64,000 nt of DNA from the NCBI RefSeq assembly GCF_021378075.1, contig NZ_JAJUOS010000009.1, positions 1-64,000 of the forward strand, in the 5' to 3' direction. Position 1 is the first letter of the stretch. Each line of letters begins with the position of its first letter. Below the pieces are notes generated by a model that saw nothing but the letters and a program-made list of their open reading frames with translations, was not told where the DNA came from and did not search any database. The DNA is from Rhodobacter flavimaris (lineage in GTDB: Bacteria > Pseudomonadota > Alphaproteobacteria > Rhodobacterales > Rhodobacteraceae). Below, piece after piece: positions 27,491 to 37,433 of the stretch. The position numbers and the translations under genes were made by a program.

Positions 27491-28165
27491 TCAGTTGCGC
27501 AGGGACTGGATGACCAGATAGCCCAGGCCCGGGCCCGCCCATTGGCGCGAGACAAGCACGCGGCCCTCGGCACTCACCAGATATCCGTTATCGACCACCG
27601 CGCCCGAGCCCTCGCAATGCTCGGCCACCTGCACGCCGCTATAGGCGATTCCCGAGAGCGTCTGGCTGACCGGCTGCCCGATCGTGACAGTGCAGCGCAT
27701 CGGTACGGGGCGCTCGGTGCCATCGCCATCGAGATAGCGTTGCACCCGCTCGGCGGTGCCTGCGCTGTGCGCGGTGACCAGTTGGGCGACGCCCTCGGTG
27801 CTGGCCGACATCAGATCCTGGCCAAAGCCGCGCGTCGCGGCCAGCAGTCCGTTCCGCAGCACGATGCCGCGCTGATCGGGGCTGTTGTAGCTGCGCATTG
27901 CGCCATTCTCGCCAACCATGCCGAAGACCATCGTGGCGCCCGAGGCCTCGAAGGTCGCCAGCATAACCGGCCCCTTGACCGAGGAGAGCGCGGCCTGTGC
28001 CAGCACCTCGGGGCTCGGCGGAGCGGTTGGGGCAGAGCGGCTGCCCGGCATGACGCGCGCAAGGCCCGCCTTCAGCGTGCCGCCCGGCGACACCCCGGCG
28101 GTATCGCTGGTGCAGGCGCCAAGCGCGACAGCGGCGGCCAGGGCCGCCAGCAGGGAGCGGCTCAT
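27491..28165 (-). CDS. yjbF: YjbF-family lipoprotein
   Basis: A 224-residue outer-membrane lipoprotein candidate. The lipobox is LGAC with Cys18, followed by a Ser/Pro-rich linker and a beta-rich domain (VLRNGLLAATRGFGQDLMSA is typical of the YjbF/GfcB family). The YjbEFGH system is linked to exopolysaccharide production. The start overlaps the yjbH stop (ATGA), so yjbH and yjbF are one unit, transcribed in the order yjbH then yjbF. No yjbG is present. Confidence 0.75.
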   Translation of the reverse strand: MSRSLLAALAAAVALGACTSDTAGVSPGGTLKAGLARVMPGSRSAPTAPPSPEVLAQAALSSVKGPVMLATFEASGATMVFGMVGENGAMRSYNSPDQRGIVLRNGLLAATRGFGQDLMSASTEGVAQLVTAHSAGTAERVQRYLDGDGTERPVPMRCTVTIGQPVSQTLSGIAYSGVQVAEHCEGSGAVVDNGYLVSAEGRVLVSRQWAGPGLGYLVIQSLRN

Positions 28166-30273
28166 CGCCAGAATCTCCCCCAGTCCTGATACAGGGCGCC
28201 CATATGGGTCTTGCGCACGGATTCATAGAGGCGGCCGTCGACATCGACGCGCGCGCCGCCATCGCCGACATAGGGGCGGATCGTGGGCGTGAAGGTCGCA
28301 AGCGAGGGTTTGCCAGTCGCCCAGGACAGCGGGATGCGCAGCTTGACGCCCTTGTCGAAGGCACCGGGGCCGAACTCGTCCGAGCTCATGTCGGTGACGG
28401 TCGCGAAGGCTCCCACGCTCCAGCCGTTCGCCAGTTCGCGATCGACCGAGAAGGTCGCGCCCCAGTCCTCGGCCAGGTAGCGGCCGACATCGACCGAGCC
28501 GGTCACGCCGGAACCGAAGTCGTAATAGGCCGACAGGTGCCCCGAAAGCGTGTCGTAATCGAGGAACTCGAAGCGCTGGTCATAGTCGCGCTGCTTGACC
28601 CAGTTCAGCTCGCCGCCCAGGGCCAGACGGCTGTCCACGGGCTTCCAGAGGATCTCGCCCGAGACACCGCCATACATCTGCTCGAGATAGCCGACGGTGA
28701 CGCGGCTGTAGAGGTTCTCGGCGGGGCGGCCATACCAGGCCAGCGTCAGGCGTTGCAGCGCCAGATCGCCATGCTTCTGATACTCGGCGATATCCGAGCG
28801 CACATGCGGCACGGTCGAGGTCGAGACCTTGGTCTGCTCGTCGAGGTTGCCAAAGACCTTTTGGTTGACTGCGCCCGACAGGATCAGGCCCGGCATGATC
28901 TCGTAACGCGCGCTGAGCTGAACGCCCATGTCGGCGTATAGATCGGCGTCTTTTTCATAGGTCGAGAATTCGGCATAGGGGCGCAGGCCGAATTGCAGGC
29001 GCGGGTAGAGGCCCTCGGTGGGCACATAGGCGCCTGCGGTTTCGGCCTCGCCAATCTGTGCCGCGGCAAGGATCTCGCCCGCCTGGGTGTTTTCGAGGCG
29101 CTCAAGGTCGGACCGGCGGAAGGTGACCGACGAGGTCGGCATCCCGTTGGAGATCTGCGTGACGGTGATCGTCTCGACCGAGGGGGGCAGGGCGCGCGTC
29201 AGGACGCGGGCGGTATGGCCGATGGCCTGCGGTGGGGCCGCGTAGATCTGGTTGCGCACGCGGACGTTCACGCTGTCGGCGGACAGCTGCATCGAGTCGA
29301 GGATCTGCCCGTCCTTGCGCAGCGCATCAGCAACGGCGGTCTGGATCGCGGGTTGCGCGGTGGGGTCGGCGGTCCAGGCGCCCGACCAGCCATCCGGGTC
29401 GGCGGCGGGGTTGGGGCGCGGGCGCACCGGCAGCGGCGCCTTCTCTAGCCCCGAAGGCGCCGGCGGGTGACGCGGATCGAGCGCGACGGTCAGTTGCAGC
29501 CCGACCTCGGACCCGGCGAGGTAGTAACCCGACAGCTTCACCATGCTGTTGATCTTGTAATCCGCGCCGAAATTCAGCGAGGACTTGCGGTCGAACCCGG
29601 CCGCGGCGGTCTCGGCCTCGTAGGCGTCCGAGCTGTATTCGGCCTTCAGCGTCAGCTTGTCGTTGGCCTGCCAGGCAAGGCCCGCGAAAACCGCGGCCGG
29701 GCCACGGAACCAGGCCTCGGTGTTCAGGCCGCCCGTGGGGTCGGTCACCGGGCGCGTGCCGCCGCCAAAGCTGCCTTCCGAACCCAGACGGCCCCAGCCG
29801 AGGCCCACGGTGCCGCGCAGCGAGGGGTTCAGCGTCTTGGTCGCGACGATGTATTCCGAGCCGTGAATGCCGCCGCCCATCAGGTCACGCAGGCCGATGG
29901 CCAGTGCCGGGCGCATCCCTTCCTCGCTCAGCACCTGCCAGTGCAGATCGAAGCTGCGATCGCGCAGCGCGCCGCCATCGTCGGCCAAGCCATCCTCGTT
30001 CGAGACGCGCAGAACGGCGGTCAGCTGCGGGGCGATCTGGAAGCTGAAATTGCCGCGCCCGCTCTTGCCATAGCCATAGACCGAGGCGACCAGCTCACCG
30101 TCCTTGTTGACCTCGGCGGTCGGCATGTCGATCAGGCCGGGGGCGCCGTAGGTGCCAAGGCTCCAGCCGATGGTGGGTTCGGCATGTGCCGGGCTTTCGA
30201 ATGCCATGGGCAGGCTGCCCGCGATCAGGGCGAGCGTGCTGATCTGAGCAATTTTCGAGACTTTGTGCGCCAC
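28162..30273 (-). CDS. yjbH: YjbH-family outer-membrane exopolysaccharide protein
   Basis: A 703-residue predicted beta-barrel protein. The start is GTG 30271-30273, behind a GGAGG site five bases upstream. The longer frame from 30309 has no ribosome site. The signal peptide ends near residue 31 (SPAHA), then GTYGAPGLIDMPTAE opens the YjbH domain, and alternating beta-strand patterns continue to the C-terminus. It lacks the classical C-terminal Phe, ending in WGRFWR. It works with YjbF in polysaccharide export. Confidence 0.82.
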   Translation of the reverse strand: MAHKVSKIAQISTLALIAGSLPMAFESPAHAEPTIGWSLGTYGAPGLIDMPTAEVNKDGELVASVYGYGKSGRGNFSFQIAPQLTAVLRVSNEDGLADDGGALRDRSFDLHWQVLSEEGMRPALAIGLRDLMGGGIHGSEYIVATKTLNPSLRGTVGLGWGRLGSEGSFGGGTRPVTDPTGGLNTEAWFRGPAAVFAGLAWQANDKLTLKAEYSSDAYEAETAAAGFDRKSSLNFGADYKINSMVKLSGYYLAGSEVGLQLTVALDPRHPPAPSGLEKAPLPVRPRPNPAADPDGWSGAWTADPTAQPAIQTAVADALRKDGQILDSMQLSADSVNVRVRNQIYAAPPQAIGHTARVLTRALPPSVETITVTQISNGMPTSSVTFRRSDLERLENTQAGEILAAAQIGEAETAGAYVPTEGLYPRLQFGLRPYAEFSTYEKDADLYADMGVQLSARYEIMPGLILSGAVNQKVFGNLDEQTKVSTSTVPHVRSDIAEYQKHGDLALQRLTLAWYGRPAENLYSRVTVGYLEQMYGGVSGEILWKPVDSRLALGGELNWVKQRDYDQRFEFLDYDTLSGHLSAYYDFGSGVTGSVDVGRYLAEDWGATFSVDRELANGWSVGAFATVTDMSSDEFGPGAFDKGVKLRIPLSWATGKPSLATFTPTIRPYVGDGGARVDVDGRLYESVRKTHMGALYQDWGRFWR

Positions 30274-30420
30274 GTGTCCCTCCAGGATTTTCCCCTGTTT
30301 ATCGCGCACGCGCGCTCAACGCGAGAGGAAGCACACGATTCAGGCGCCACTATGGGCGCGAAGCGACACTTTTTTCGCAAGAAATTGCGGAAGGCGGCGC
30401 AAGGGGGCCTTCCTGTAGGG

Positions 30421-30446
30421 CCGGGGCGCGGGAATGTGCGCCCCGG
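30421..30446 (-). terminator. GC hairpin after the alcohol dehydrogenase gene
   Basis: Perfect 9-bp inverted repeat CCGGGGCGC / GCGCCCCGG (30421-30429 with 30438-30446) just past the stop of the catabolic operon. No T tract follows on the minus strand, so it may act as a 3'-stabilising stem or a Rho-assisted end. Confidence 0.45.
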
Positions 30447-30455
30447 ACCGATGCT

Positions 30456-31610
30456 TTACATGCAGCTGTCGAAGAGGGCGCGGGTGTTCTCGCGCGTCAT
30501 TTCGATCGGGTTGCCGCCGCAGGAGGGGTCCTCCAGCGCCATCTCGGTTAGCATGTCGAGGTCTTCGGGCTTCACGCCCATGGCCGAGAGGTTCTCGGGG
30601 ATGCCAAGCTCGCTGCGCAGCTCCATCACGCGGGCGCGGAAGCCGTCGAAGCCGCCCTCGATGCCCAGATAGGCGGCGGCAGCCTTGATCCGGCTTTCAA
30701 TGGCCGCGCGGTTGTAATCAAGCACCATCGGCATCACGACGGCATTGGTGGTGCCGTGGTGGGTGCCATAGACCGCGCCAACGGGGTGCGAGAGCGAGTG
30801 GATCGCGCCAAGCCCCTTCTGGAAGGCAACAGCCCCCATCGCCGCCGCCGACATCATATTGGCGCGGGCCTCAAGGTCGGTCGGGTTCTTGTAGGCCTTG
30901 GGCAGGTTTTCAAACACCAGCCGCATCCCTTCCAGGGCGATGCCCTGGCTCATCGGGTGGTAGAAGGGCGAGCAATAGGCCTCAAGGCAATGGGCCAGCG
31001 CGTCCATCCCGGTGCCGGCGGTGATGAAGGCGGGCATCCCCACGGTCAGCTCGGGGTCGCAGATCGTGACGGCGGGCATGAGCTTGGGGTGGAAGATGAT
31101 CTTCTTCTTATGCGTGTCCGAGTTGGTCAGAACGCCCGCGCGCCCGACCTCGGAGCCCGTTCCCGCCGTGGTCGGCACGGCGATGATCGGCGCGATCTTC
31201 GTGGCATCGGCACGGGTCCACCAGTCGCCGATGTCCTCCAGATCCCAGACGCCGAGCGAGGCCGCCTGACCGGCCATCAGCGCGATCATCTTGCCCAGAT
31301 CCAGCGCCGAGCCACCGCCAAAGCAGATCACGCCGTCATGGCCGCCCGCTTTGTAAACGGCGATGCCGTCGGTCATGTTCTTCTCGTTCGGGTTCGGATC
31401 GACCTCGGAGAAGAGCGCGCGGCCAAGGCCTGCGGCCTCCAGCACATCCAGCGCGCCCGCGGTGATCGGCAGGCCCGCCAGTGCCTTGTCGGTCACCAGA
31501 AGGGGCTTCTTGATCCCCACGGCCTTGCAGTGATCGGCCAGTTCCTTGATACGGCCGGGGCCGAACTTGATGGCGGTGGGGTAGGACCAGTTGACGGTCG
31601 GGGCGGTCAT
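30456..31610 (-). CDS. Iron-containing (group III) alcohol dehydrogenase
   Basis: A 384-residue NAD(P)-dependent dehydrogenase of the Fe-ADH family. It has GGGSALDLGK (nucleotide site), the metal-site region GMDALAHCLEAYCSPFYHP and HSLSHPVGAVYGTHHGTTNAVVMP with the conserved histidines. The ATG at 31608-31610 overlaps the aldehyde dehydrogenase stop. It is the last gene of a seven-gene leftward operon. The context suggests it oxidises the alcohol of a gamma-glutamylated amino alcohol or a related compound; the substrate is unproven. Confidence 0.9.
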   Translation of the reverse strand: MTAPTVNWSYPTAIKFGPGRIKELADHCKAVGIKKPLLVTDKALAGLPITAGALDVLEAAGLGRALFSEVDPNPNEKNMTDGIAVYKAGGHDGVICFGGGSALDLGKMIALMAGQAASLGVWDLEDIGDWWTRADATKIAPIIAVPTTAGTGSEVGRAGVLTNSDTHKKKIIFHPKLMPAVTICDPELTVGMPAFITAGTGMDALAHCLEAYCSPFYHPMSQGIALEGMRLVFENLPKAYKNPTDLEARANMMSAAAMGAVAFQKGLGAIHSLSHPVGAVYGTHHGTTNAVVMPMVLDYNRAAIESRIKAAAAYLGIEGGFDGFRARVMELRSELGIPENLSAMGVKPEDLDMLTEMALEDPSCGGNPIEMTRENTRALFDSCM

Positions 31611-32995
31611 TTCGTCACCTTCTTGAGATGGTAGGATTTCGGCCGGGTGACCGAGTAGAAACCGAGAACCGAGAGCGAACCGCCCCGGCCCGTGTCCTTG
31701 CAGCCCGTCCAGCACAGCGCCGGGTCAAGGTAGTCACAGCGGTTCATGAAGACCGTGCCGGTCTGCACATGTGCGCCGACTTCGGCCGCGCGCTCGGGGT
31801 CCGAGGTCCAGAGCGAGCAGGTCAGCCCATAGGGGCTGTCGTTCATCGCGGCGATCGCCTCGGCGTCGTTAGACACCGACATGATGCCGACCACGGGGCC
31901 AAAGCTTTCCTCGCGCATCACGCGCATCTCGTGGTTCACGTTGACCAGAATCTGCGGGGCCAGATAGGCGCCGCCGTCATCCTCAGGGAAGAGCGCGGGG
32001 TCGATCAGCGCGGTTGCGCCCTCGGCCACGGCCTCGGCGATCTGTTCGCGCACGGTGTGGGCAAAACGCTTGTTCGCCATCGGGCCGATGGTGGTGGAGG
32101 CGTCGAAGGGGTTGCCAAGCTTGAGGTTCTTCACCCAAGCGACGGCCTTTTCGACGAAGGCGTCATAGAGGCTTTCGTGGACATAGATCCGCTCGATCCC
32201 GCAGCAGCACTGGCCCGCGTTATACATCGCGCCATCCATCAGGCTGTCCACGGCGGCGTCGAGGTCGGCGTCGTCCATCACATAGCCCGGATCCTTGCCG
32301 CCAAGCTCAAGCCCTAGCCCGGTGAAGGTGCCTGCCGCCGCGCGTTCGATCGCGGCGCCGCCACCGACCGAGCCGGTGAAGTTGATGAATCCGAAGGCGC
32401 GCGACTGGATCAGTGCCTCGGTCACGTCATGGGTCAGGTAGACGTTCTGGAACACGTCCTCGGGGATGCCCGCCGCGTGGAAGGCCTCGGCCAGACGCTC
32501 GCCCACCAGAAGGGTTTGCGAGGCGTGTTTCAGCACGACCGTGTTGCCCGCGATCAGCGCCGGGGCCAGCGTGTTGATCGTCGTGAGGTAAGGGTAGTTC
32601 CAGGGCGCGATGATGAAGACCACGCCGACCGGCTCACGCGCGATCTGGCGCAGGAAGCGGTTGCTGTCTTCCACCACCATCGGCGCCAGCGACTCCGCCG
32701 CGATCGAGGACATGTATTCGGTGCGGTCGTTCACGCCGCCGAATTCGCCACCATAGCGCGTCGGGCGGCCCATCTGCCAGGCCAGTTCCTCGACGATTTG
32801 CTCTTTCATCTCGCTGAGCTTGGCGACACCGGCCTTGACCAGCGCGATGCGCTCTTCGAGCGGGCGCGCGGCCCATTCGGCCTGCGCCGCGCGGGCGCGC
32901 TCGGCGACCATCTGCGCCTCGGACAGGCTCAGCGCCGGCCTTTCCGCATAGACCTGCCCGTCCACGGGCGAGATGCATTGGATCATCTTCGTCAT
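31607..32995 (-). CDS. NAD(P)-dependent aldehyde dehydrogenase
   Basis: A 462-residue ALDH-superfamily enzyme. The general base Glu230 lies in LELGGKDPG, the catalytic Cys is Cys264 in NAGQCCCG, and the cofactor motif FTGSVGGG is near 206-213. The ATG at 32995 starts the family-typical N-terminus (IQCISPVDGQVYAERP); the upstream frame is rejected. It is placed between the glutamine-synthetase-like ligase and the alcohol dehydrogenase, so it likely takes the aldehyde made by the latter to an acid. Confidence 0.93.
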   Translation of the reverse strand: MTKMIQCISPVDGQVYAERPALSLSEAQMVAERARAAQAEWAARPLEERIALVKAGVAKLSEMKEQIVEELAWQMGRPTRYGGEFGGVNDRTEYMSSIAAESLAPMVVEDSNRFLRQIAREPVGVVFIIAPWNYPYLTTINTLAPALIAGNTVVLKHASQTLLVGERLAEAFHAAGIPEDVFQNVYLTHDVTEALIQSRAFGFINFTGSVGGGAAIERAAAGTFTGLGLELGGKDPGYVMDDADLDAAVDSLMDGAMYNAGQCCCGIERIYVHESLYDAFVEKAVAWVKNLKLGNPFDASTTIGPMANKRFAHTVREQIAEAVAEGATALIDPALFPEDDGGAYLAPQILVNVNHEMRVMREESFGPVVGIMSVSNDAEAIAAMNDSPYGLTCSLWTSDPERAAEVGAHVQTGTVFMNRCDYLDPALCWTGCKDTGRGGSLSVLGFYSVTRPKSYHLKKVTK

Positions 32996-33068
32996 ATCGA
33001 CCTTCCTTGCGCCCCGAGGGGCCGCGTTCGTTGCGCCCGAGTGGCCGGGCGCCGCCATTTTCCGGGCC

Positions 33069-34433
33069 TCAGGCCCGCTCAAACCCGCGCGTGCGTTCCC
33101 AATCGGTCACCACGCGCATTGCCTCTTCGATCTCCCAACGCGCGGCGCGATGGTAGTGTGACACAACGTCATCGCCGAAAGCCTTGCGCAGGAATTCCGA
33201 TCCATTGAGCGCCTCGGCCGCCTCAAGCAGCGAGCGCGGCACCTGCGGCGCGGTGTCGTTGAGATAGAGATCGCCCGAGATCGGCGCGCCGGGTTCCAGC
33301 TTGCGCTCGATCCCCTCAAGCCCCGCCGCCAGCAGCGCCGCGCAGGCCAGATAGGGGTTCAGGTCGGCCCCGCCGATCCGGCATTCGACGCGCACCGACT
33401 TGGTGCTTTCGCCGCAGATCCGGTAGCCCGCGGTGCGGTTATCCAGCGACCAGACCGCCTTGGTGGGCGCGAACATGCCGACGCAGAAACGCTTGTAGCT
33501 GTTGATATAGGGCGCGAGGAACACGGCGATGTCGCGCGTATAGGCCAGCTGCCCGGCAAGGTAGTGGCGCATCGTGTCCGACATGCCATAGGCCGCGTCC
33601 GCGTCGTAGAAGATATTGGCGCCACCCTGCCAGAGCGACTGGTGGATATGGCTCGACGAGCCCGCGCGCTTGTCATCGTATTTCGCCATGAAGGTGACAC
33701 TCGCGCCGTAGTCCTGCGCGATCTGCTTGGTGCCCAGCTTGATCAGACTGTGCATGTCAGCGGTATCGATGGCGTCGGAATACTTGGCGTTGACCTCTTC
33801 CTGACCGGCGTCGGCCTCGCCTTTCGAGCATTCGATCGGGATGCCCGCACCGTAAAGGCCGTTGCGGATCGCGCGCATGATCGGCTCGTCGCGGGTCGAG
33901 CCCATGATCGAGTAATCGACGTTGTAGCGTGCCATGGGGGTGGGGGTGGGGTAGCCGTTGTCGAACAGTTCGGCAAAGCTTTCCTCGAACAGGAAGAACT
34001 CAAGTTCGGTCGCCATCATCGGCTCAAATCCCATCGCGCGGGCGCGTTCGACCTGCTTTTTCAGGATGGTGCGCGGGGCGTGGGGGACAAGCTCATGCGT
34101 GTGGTGATCGTAAAGATCGGCCATCACCAGCGCCGTGCCATCGGCCCAGGGGATCAGGCGCAGCGTGGCCAGATCGGGCTTCATGATGTAATCGCCATAG
34201 CCGCGCGACCAGGACGAGGCCTCATAGCCCGGAACGGTGACCATCTCCATATCGGTGGCCAGCAGGTAGTTGCAGCAGTGGGTTTCCTCCACTGCGCTTT
34301 CGAGGAAGTGCTGTGCGTGGAAGCGCTTGCCCTGCAGGCGGCCCTGCATGTCGCAGATGCACACTATCACGGTGTCGATGTCGCCGGAAGCTACGGCGGA
34401 TTTCAGAGCCTCAAGCGAGAGGTTGGCGGGCAT
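33069..34433 (-). CDS. Glutamine synthetase family ligase (gamma-glutamylamine synthetase type)
   Basis: A 454-residue enzyme of the GS fold in the PuuA/GlnA3-like branch rather than true GlnA. It has the metal Glu segment MATELEFFLFEE (about 137-148), SSSHIHQSLWQGG with the active-site His, NSYKRF, and NPYLACAALLAAGLEGIERK. The neighbours (aldehyde dehydrogenase, alcohol dehydrogenase, amidohydrolase, TRAP importer) argue for gamma-glutamylation of an imported amine. Assignment to an amine ligase is inferred; the GS fold is certain. Confidence 0.88.
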   Translation of the reverse strand: MPANLSLEALKSAVASGDIDTVIVCICDMQGRLQGKRFHAQHFLESAVEETHCCNYLLATDMEMVTVPGYEASSWSRGYGDYIMKPDLATLRLIPWADGTALVMADLYDHHTHELVPHAPRTILKKQVERARAMGFEPMMATELEFFLFEESFAELFDNGYPTPTPMARYNVDYSIMGSTRDEPIMRAIRNGLYGAGIPIECSKGEADAGQEEVNAKYSDAIDTADMHSLIKLGTKQIAQDYGASVTFMAKYDDKRAGSSSHIHQSLWQGGANIFYDADAAYGMSDTMRHYLAGQLAYTRDIAVFLAPYINSYKRFCVGMFAPTKAVWSLDNRTAGYRICGESTKSVRVECRIGGADLNPYLACAALLAAGLEGIERKLEPGAPISGDLYLNDTAPQVPRSLLEAAEALNGSEFLRKAFGDDVVSHYHRAARWEIEEAMRVVTDWERTRGFERA

Positions 34434-34451
34434 TCTTTCCTCCTGTGGACG

Positions 34452-34475
34452 GCCCCGCCTTCTTGCGGGCGGGGC
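34452..34475 (-). promoter_or_regulatory. Intercistronic hairpin between dctP and the GS-like gene
   Basis: An 8-bp inverted repeat GCCCCGCC / GGCGGGGC (34452-34459 with 34468-34475) follows the binding-protein gene. Such stems often protect the highly expressed binding-protein mRNA from 3' decay and lower readthrough into the enzymes. Confidence 0.45.
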
Positions 34476-34513
34476 TCGGGTAGTGCGTGGCGGGGCGCGT
34501 GGCCCCGACCGGA

Positions 34514-35551
34514 TCAGCTGTAGCGATAGGGTGCGCCAGCCTTGACCATGGTATCGTTATACTTGCGGATAATTTCGACAACCTTCGCCTTGAGCGGGCT
34601 TTCGGCGGCGATCTCGTCCCAGAACTTGTGCGCGGCTTCTTCGAGCTTGGCATAGTCCTCGTCGGGCAGGCTGGTCAGCTTCATGTCCGGCCCTTCGACG
34701 CGCAGCTTGGCCTCGCCGGCCCAGTACCACCACTGGCGGCGGTAGTGCGACTGCTCGAAGCAGGTCGTCATCAGCTGTTGCAGATGCGGCGGAATCTCGT
34801 TCCAGCGATCCATGTTGGCGAAGAAATGCCCGATCCACGCGCCCGAGATGTTGTTCACGAGGAAATAGGGCGCAACCTTCGACCAGCCCGAGGTGTAATC
34901 CTCGGTGATGCCCGACCAGGCCAGGCCGTCAAGCTCGCCGGTTTGCAGCGCGACCTCGACATCTTCCCAGGGCAGGGTGACCGGCACGACGCCGAACTGC
35001 GCGAGGAACCGGCCCGCCGTCGGGAAGGTGAAGACGCGCTTGCCGTTCAGGTCCGCGAGCGAGTTGATCGGCTCTTTCATGTTGAAGTTGCACGGATCCC
35101 ACGACCCGGCCGAGATGTGCTTGATGCCCACCTTGGCGTATTCTTCCTTCCAGATCTCGTCGAGGCCCCAGGTATTGAACAGCGCGGGCACGTCAAGCGA
35201 GTAGCGCAGCGCGAAGGGGAAGTAGCCGCCGAACACGGTCACCTCGGTCGGCGAGGCCATGCTGTCGTCATCCGACTGCACGGCGTCGATCGTGCCGTTC
35301 TGCATGGCGCGGAACAGCTCCGACGTGGGCACCAGCTGGTCCGAGGTGTAAAGCTCGATCTCCATCTGGCCGTTGGCGATGGCGTTGAACGCGTCGATGG
35401 CGGGTTTCACCACCTCTTCGGCCAGCGCCGGACCGGCATAGGTCTGAAGGCGCCACTTGATCGTGCTTTGCGCGCGTGCTGGAGCCGCGAGGCCCGCCGC
35501 GGCAGCACCCACCGCACCGGTCGTGAGGAACTTACGTCTTGTCGTCGTCAT
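34514..35551 (-). CDS. TRAP transporter substrate-binding protein (DctP type)
   Basis: A 345-residue periplasmic binding protein. The twin-arginine signal (TTTRRKFLTTGAVGAAAAGLAAPARA, about 2-27) is followed by the DctP fold, with the substrate-anchoring Arg region near 165-180. It supplies the DctQM membrane parts encoded upstream. The Tat signal implies folding before export, common in this transporter family. Substrate is unknown; the operon suggests an amine or amino alcohol. Confidence 0.92.
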   Translation of the reverse strand: MTTTRRKFLTTGAVGAAAAGLAAPARAQSTIKWRLQTYAGPALAEEVVKPAIDAFNAIANGQMEIELYTSDQLVPTSELFRAMQNGTIDAVQSDDDSMASPTEVTVFGGYFPFALRYSLDVPALFNTWGLDEIWKEEYAKVGIKHISAGSWDPCNFNMKEPINSLADLNGKRVFTFPTAGRFLAQFGVVPVTLPWEDVEVALQTGELDGLAWSGITEDYTSGWSKVAPYFLVNNISGAWIGHFFANMDRWNEIPPHLQQLMTTCFEQSHYRRQWWYWAGEAKLRVEGPDMKLTSLPDEDYAKLEEAAHKFWDEIAAESPLKAKVVEIIRKYNDTMVKAGAPYRYS

Positions 35552-35601
35552 TTCTCTCTCCTTGTTGGTTCAGCGCCCCGTTTCGGGGTCGTTCGTTATC
35601 A

Positions 35602-36927
35602 TCAGCGGCCCAGAACCTCGCGCGGTAGCCAAAGCGCAAGTTCAGGGAAGATCATCACGAGGATCAGTGTCAGCAGCATCACGAGCACGAAGGGCGCGAC
35701 CGAGCGGTAGATGACGGGCAGCGTGAACTCGGGCGGCGCCATCGCCTTCATCAGGAACAGGTTATACCCGAAGGGCGGCGTGAGATAGGCAATCTGACAG
35801 GTGATCGTGTAAAGCACGCCGTACCAGACCAGATCGAAGCCCAGGGTCTTGGCAAGGCTGACATAGACGGGCGCCACGATGACCAGCATGGCGGTGTCGT
35901 CGAGGAACATCCCCATCACCAGAAAGCTGACCTGCATCAGCACCAGGATCTGCCAGGGTTCAAGCCCGAGGCTGTTGAGGAAGAAGTCGTTGATCGCGCG
36001 GCCCGCGCCAAGCCCGTCGAAGACTGCGCCGAAAGACAGGGCGGCAGTGATGATCAGCATGAACATCACGGTGATCGCCAGCGTCTGGCGCGTCGCGGTC
36101 TCGAATACCGTCCAGGTGAAGCGGCGCTTGGCGATGGCGGCCAGAACGGCGGCCAGCGCACCGATGACCGAGGCCTCGGTCAGGCTGGCCCAACCGTTGA
36201 GGAAGGGGATCATCATCGCCACGAAGATGAACACCGGCAACAGGCCGGCGCGCAGCAGGCGGAACTTCTCGGCGCGGGTGACCGAGGCAAGCTCTTCGGC
36301 AGGCATCGGCGGGGCGAGGGCCGGGTTCAGCTTGGTGCGGATCAGGATGTAGAGGATGAACAGCACCGCCATCAGCAGGCCCGGGATCACACCCGCCAGC
36401 CACAGGTTCGACACCGGCTGGCGCGCGATCAGCGAAAACAGCACCAGCACGACCGAGGGCGGGATCAGGATGCCAAGGCTCGACCCCGCCTGGATCACGC
36501 CCGACACCATTAGCTTGTCATAGCCGCGCCGCATCAGCTCGGGCAGTGCGATGGTGGCGCCGATGGCCATGCCAGCGACCGACAGACCGTTCATCACCGA
36601 GATCATCACCATCAGAAGGATCGTCCCGATGGCAAGCCCGCCCGGCACCGGGCCGAACCAGACGTGGAACATCCGGTAGAGGTCATCGGCCAACCGGCTT
36701 TCCGACATGACATAGCCCATGAAGACGAACATCGGCAGCGTCAGCAGCGGCGTCCACTTCATCAGCTTCATGACGGCGGCAAAGCCCATGTCCGTGCCGC
36801 CCGGCCCCCAGAGCATCAGCGCGGCGGCCACGGCGACAAAGCCGATGGCACCAAAGACCCGCTGCCCGGTCAGCATCATCAGCAGCATGGTCGAGAACAT
36901 CAGAAGGGCGATCGTGTTGTGATCCAT
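35602..36927 (-). CDS. TRAP transporter large permease (DctM type)
   Basis: A 441-residue membrane protein with about twelve helices. Family motifs include PMFVFMGYVMSES, VNGLSVAGMAIGATIALPELMRRGYDK, IPPSVVLVLFSLIAR and the GMFLDDTAMLVIVAPVY region. The ATG at 36925-36927 overlaps the dctQ stop (TGATG), so translation is coupled. A short CCCCG/CGGGG stem lies between its end and the binding-protein gene. Confidence 0.93.
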   Translation of the reverse strand: MDHNTIALLMFSTMLLMMLTGQRVFGAIGFVAVAAALMLWGPGGTDMGFAAVMKLMKWTPLLTLPMFVFMGYVMSESRLADDLYRMFHVWFGPVPGGLAIGTILLMVMISVMNGLSVAGMAIGATIALPELMRRGYDKLMVSGVIQAGSSLGILIPPSVVLVLFSLIARQPVSNLWLAGVIPGLLMAVLFILYILIRTKLNPALAPPMPAEELASVTRAEKFRLLRAGLLPVFIFVAMMIPFLNGWASLTEASVIGALAAVLAAIAKRRFTWTVFETATRQTLAITVMFMLIITAALSFGAVFDGLGAGRAINDFFLNSLGLEPWQILVLMQVSFLVMGMFLDDTAMLVIVAPVYVSLAKTLGFDLVWYGVLYTITCQIAYLTPPFGYNLFLMKAMAPPEFTLPVIYRSVAPFVLVMLLTLILVMIFPELALWLPREVLGR

Positions 36928-37433
36928 CAGATTTTCTCCCCGCGGACGGTCGCTATGTCGCGGATCAGATGGACCCCGGCTTGCAGCAGCATCAGCGCGA
37001 AGCTGATTGTGATGATGGATTTGATCGGCCAGAGCGGCGGGCGCCAGGCCGTCGGGTTTCGCTCGTTCACCGAGAAGGAGTAGACGGTGGAGTCGAACGC
37101 CCCCCAAAGCATGACGCCAAGGTAGAACATCAGCACGAAGACGGTGAACACGTCCCACAGCGCCTGCCCCTTGGTGGTGAAGCGCGCGTAGATCAGGTCC
37201 ATGCGCACGTTGGTATCAAGCTGGAACGAGTAGGGCGCGCCGAGCATGTAATAGGCGACCAGCGTGAACTGTGCCATCTCGAGCGTCCAGAGCGCGGGCA
37301 CATGCATGATCTTCGTCACCGAGGACCACAGCATGATCGCCATCATCACATAGAGCAGATACATGGCGAAACGCCCGATGCGGCGGTTCAGGCCCTCGAC
37401 GAAGCGGACATAGGCGTGGCACCAGCCGGGCAT
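36927..37433 (-). CDS. TRAP transporter small permease (DctQ type)
   Basis: A 168-residue protein with four helices (about 20-40, 55-75, 95-115, 135-158) and the family segment SFQLDTNVRMDLIYARF. It forms the membrane complex with the DctM protein. Its start overlaps the stop of the upstream amidohydrolase gene (TGATG at 37431-37435). Confidence 0.88.
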   Translation of the reverse strand: MPGWCHAYVRFVEGLNRRIGRFAMYLLYVMMAIMLWSSVTKIMHVPALWTLEMAQFTLVAYYMLGAPYSFQLDTNVRMDLIYARFTTKGQALWDVFTVFVLMFYLGVMLWGAFDSTVYSFSVNERNPTAWRPPLWPIKSIITISFALMLLQAGVHLIRDIATVRGEKI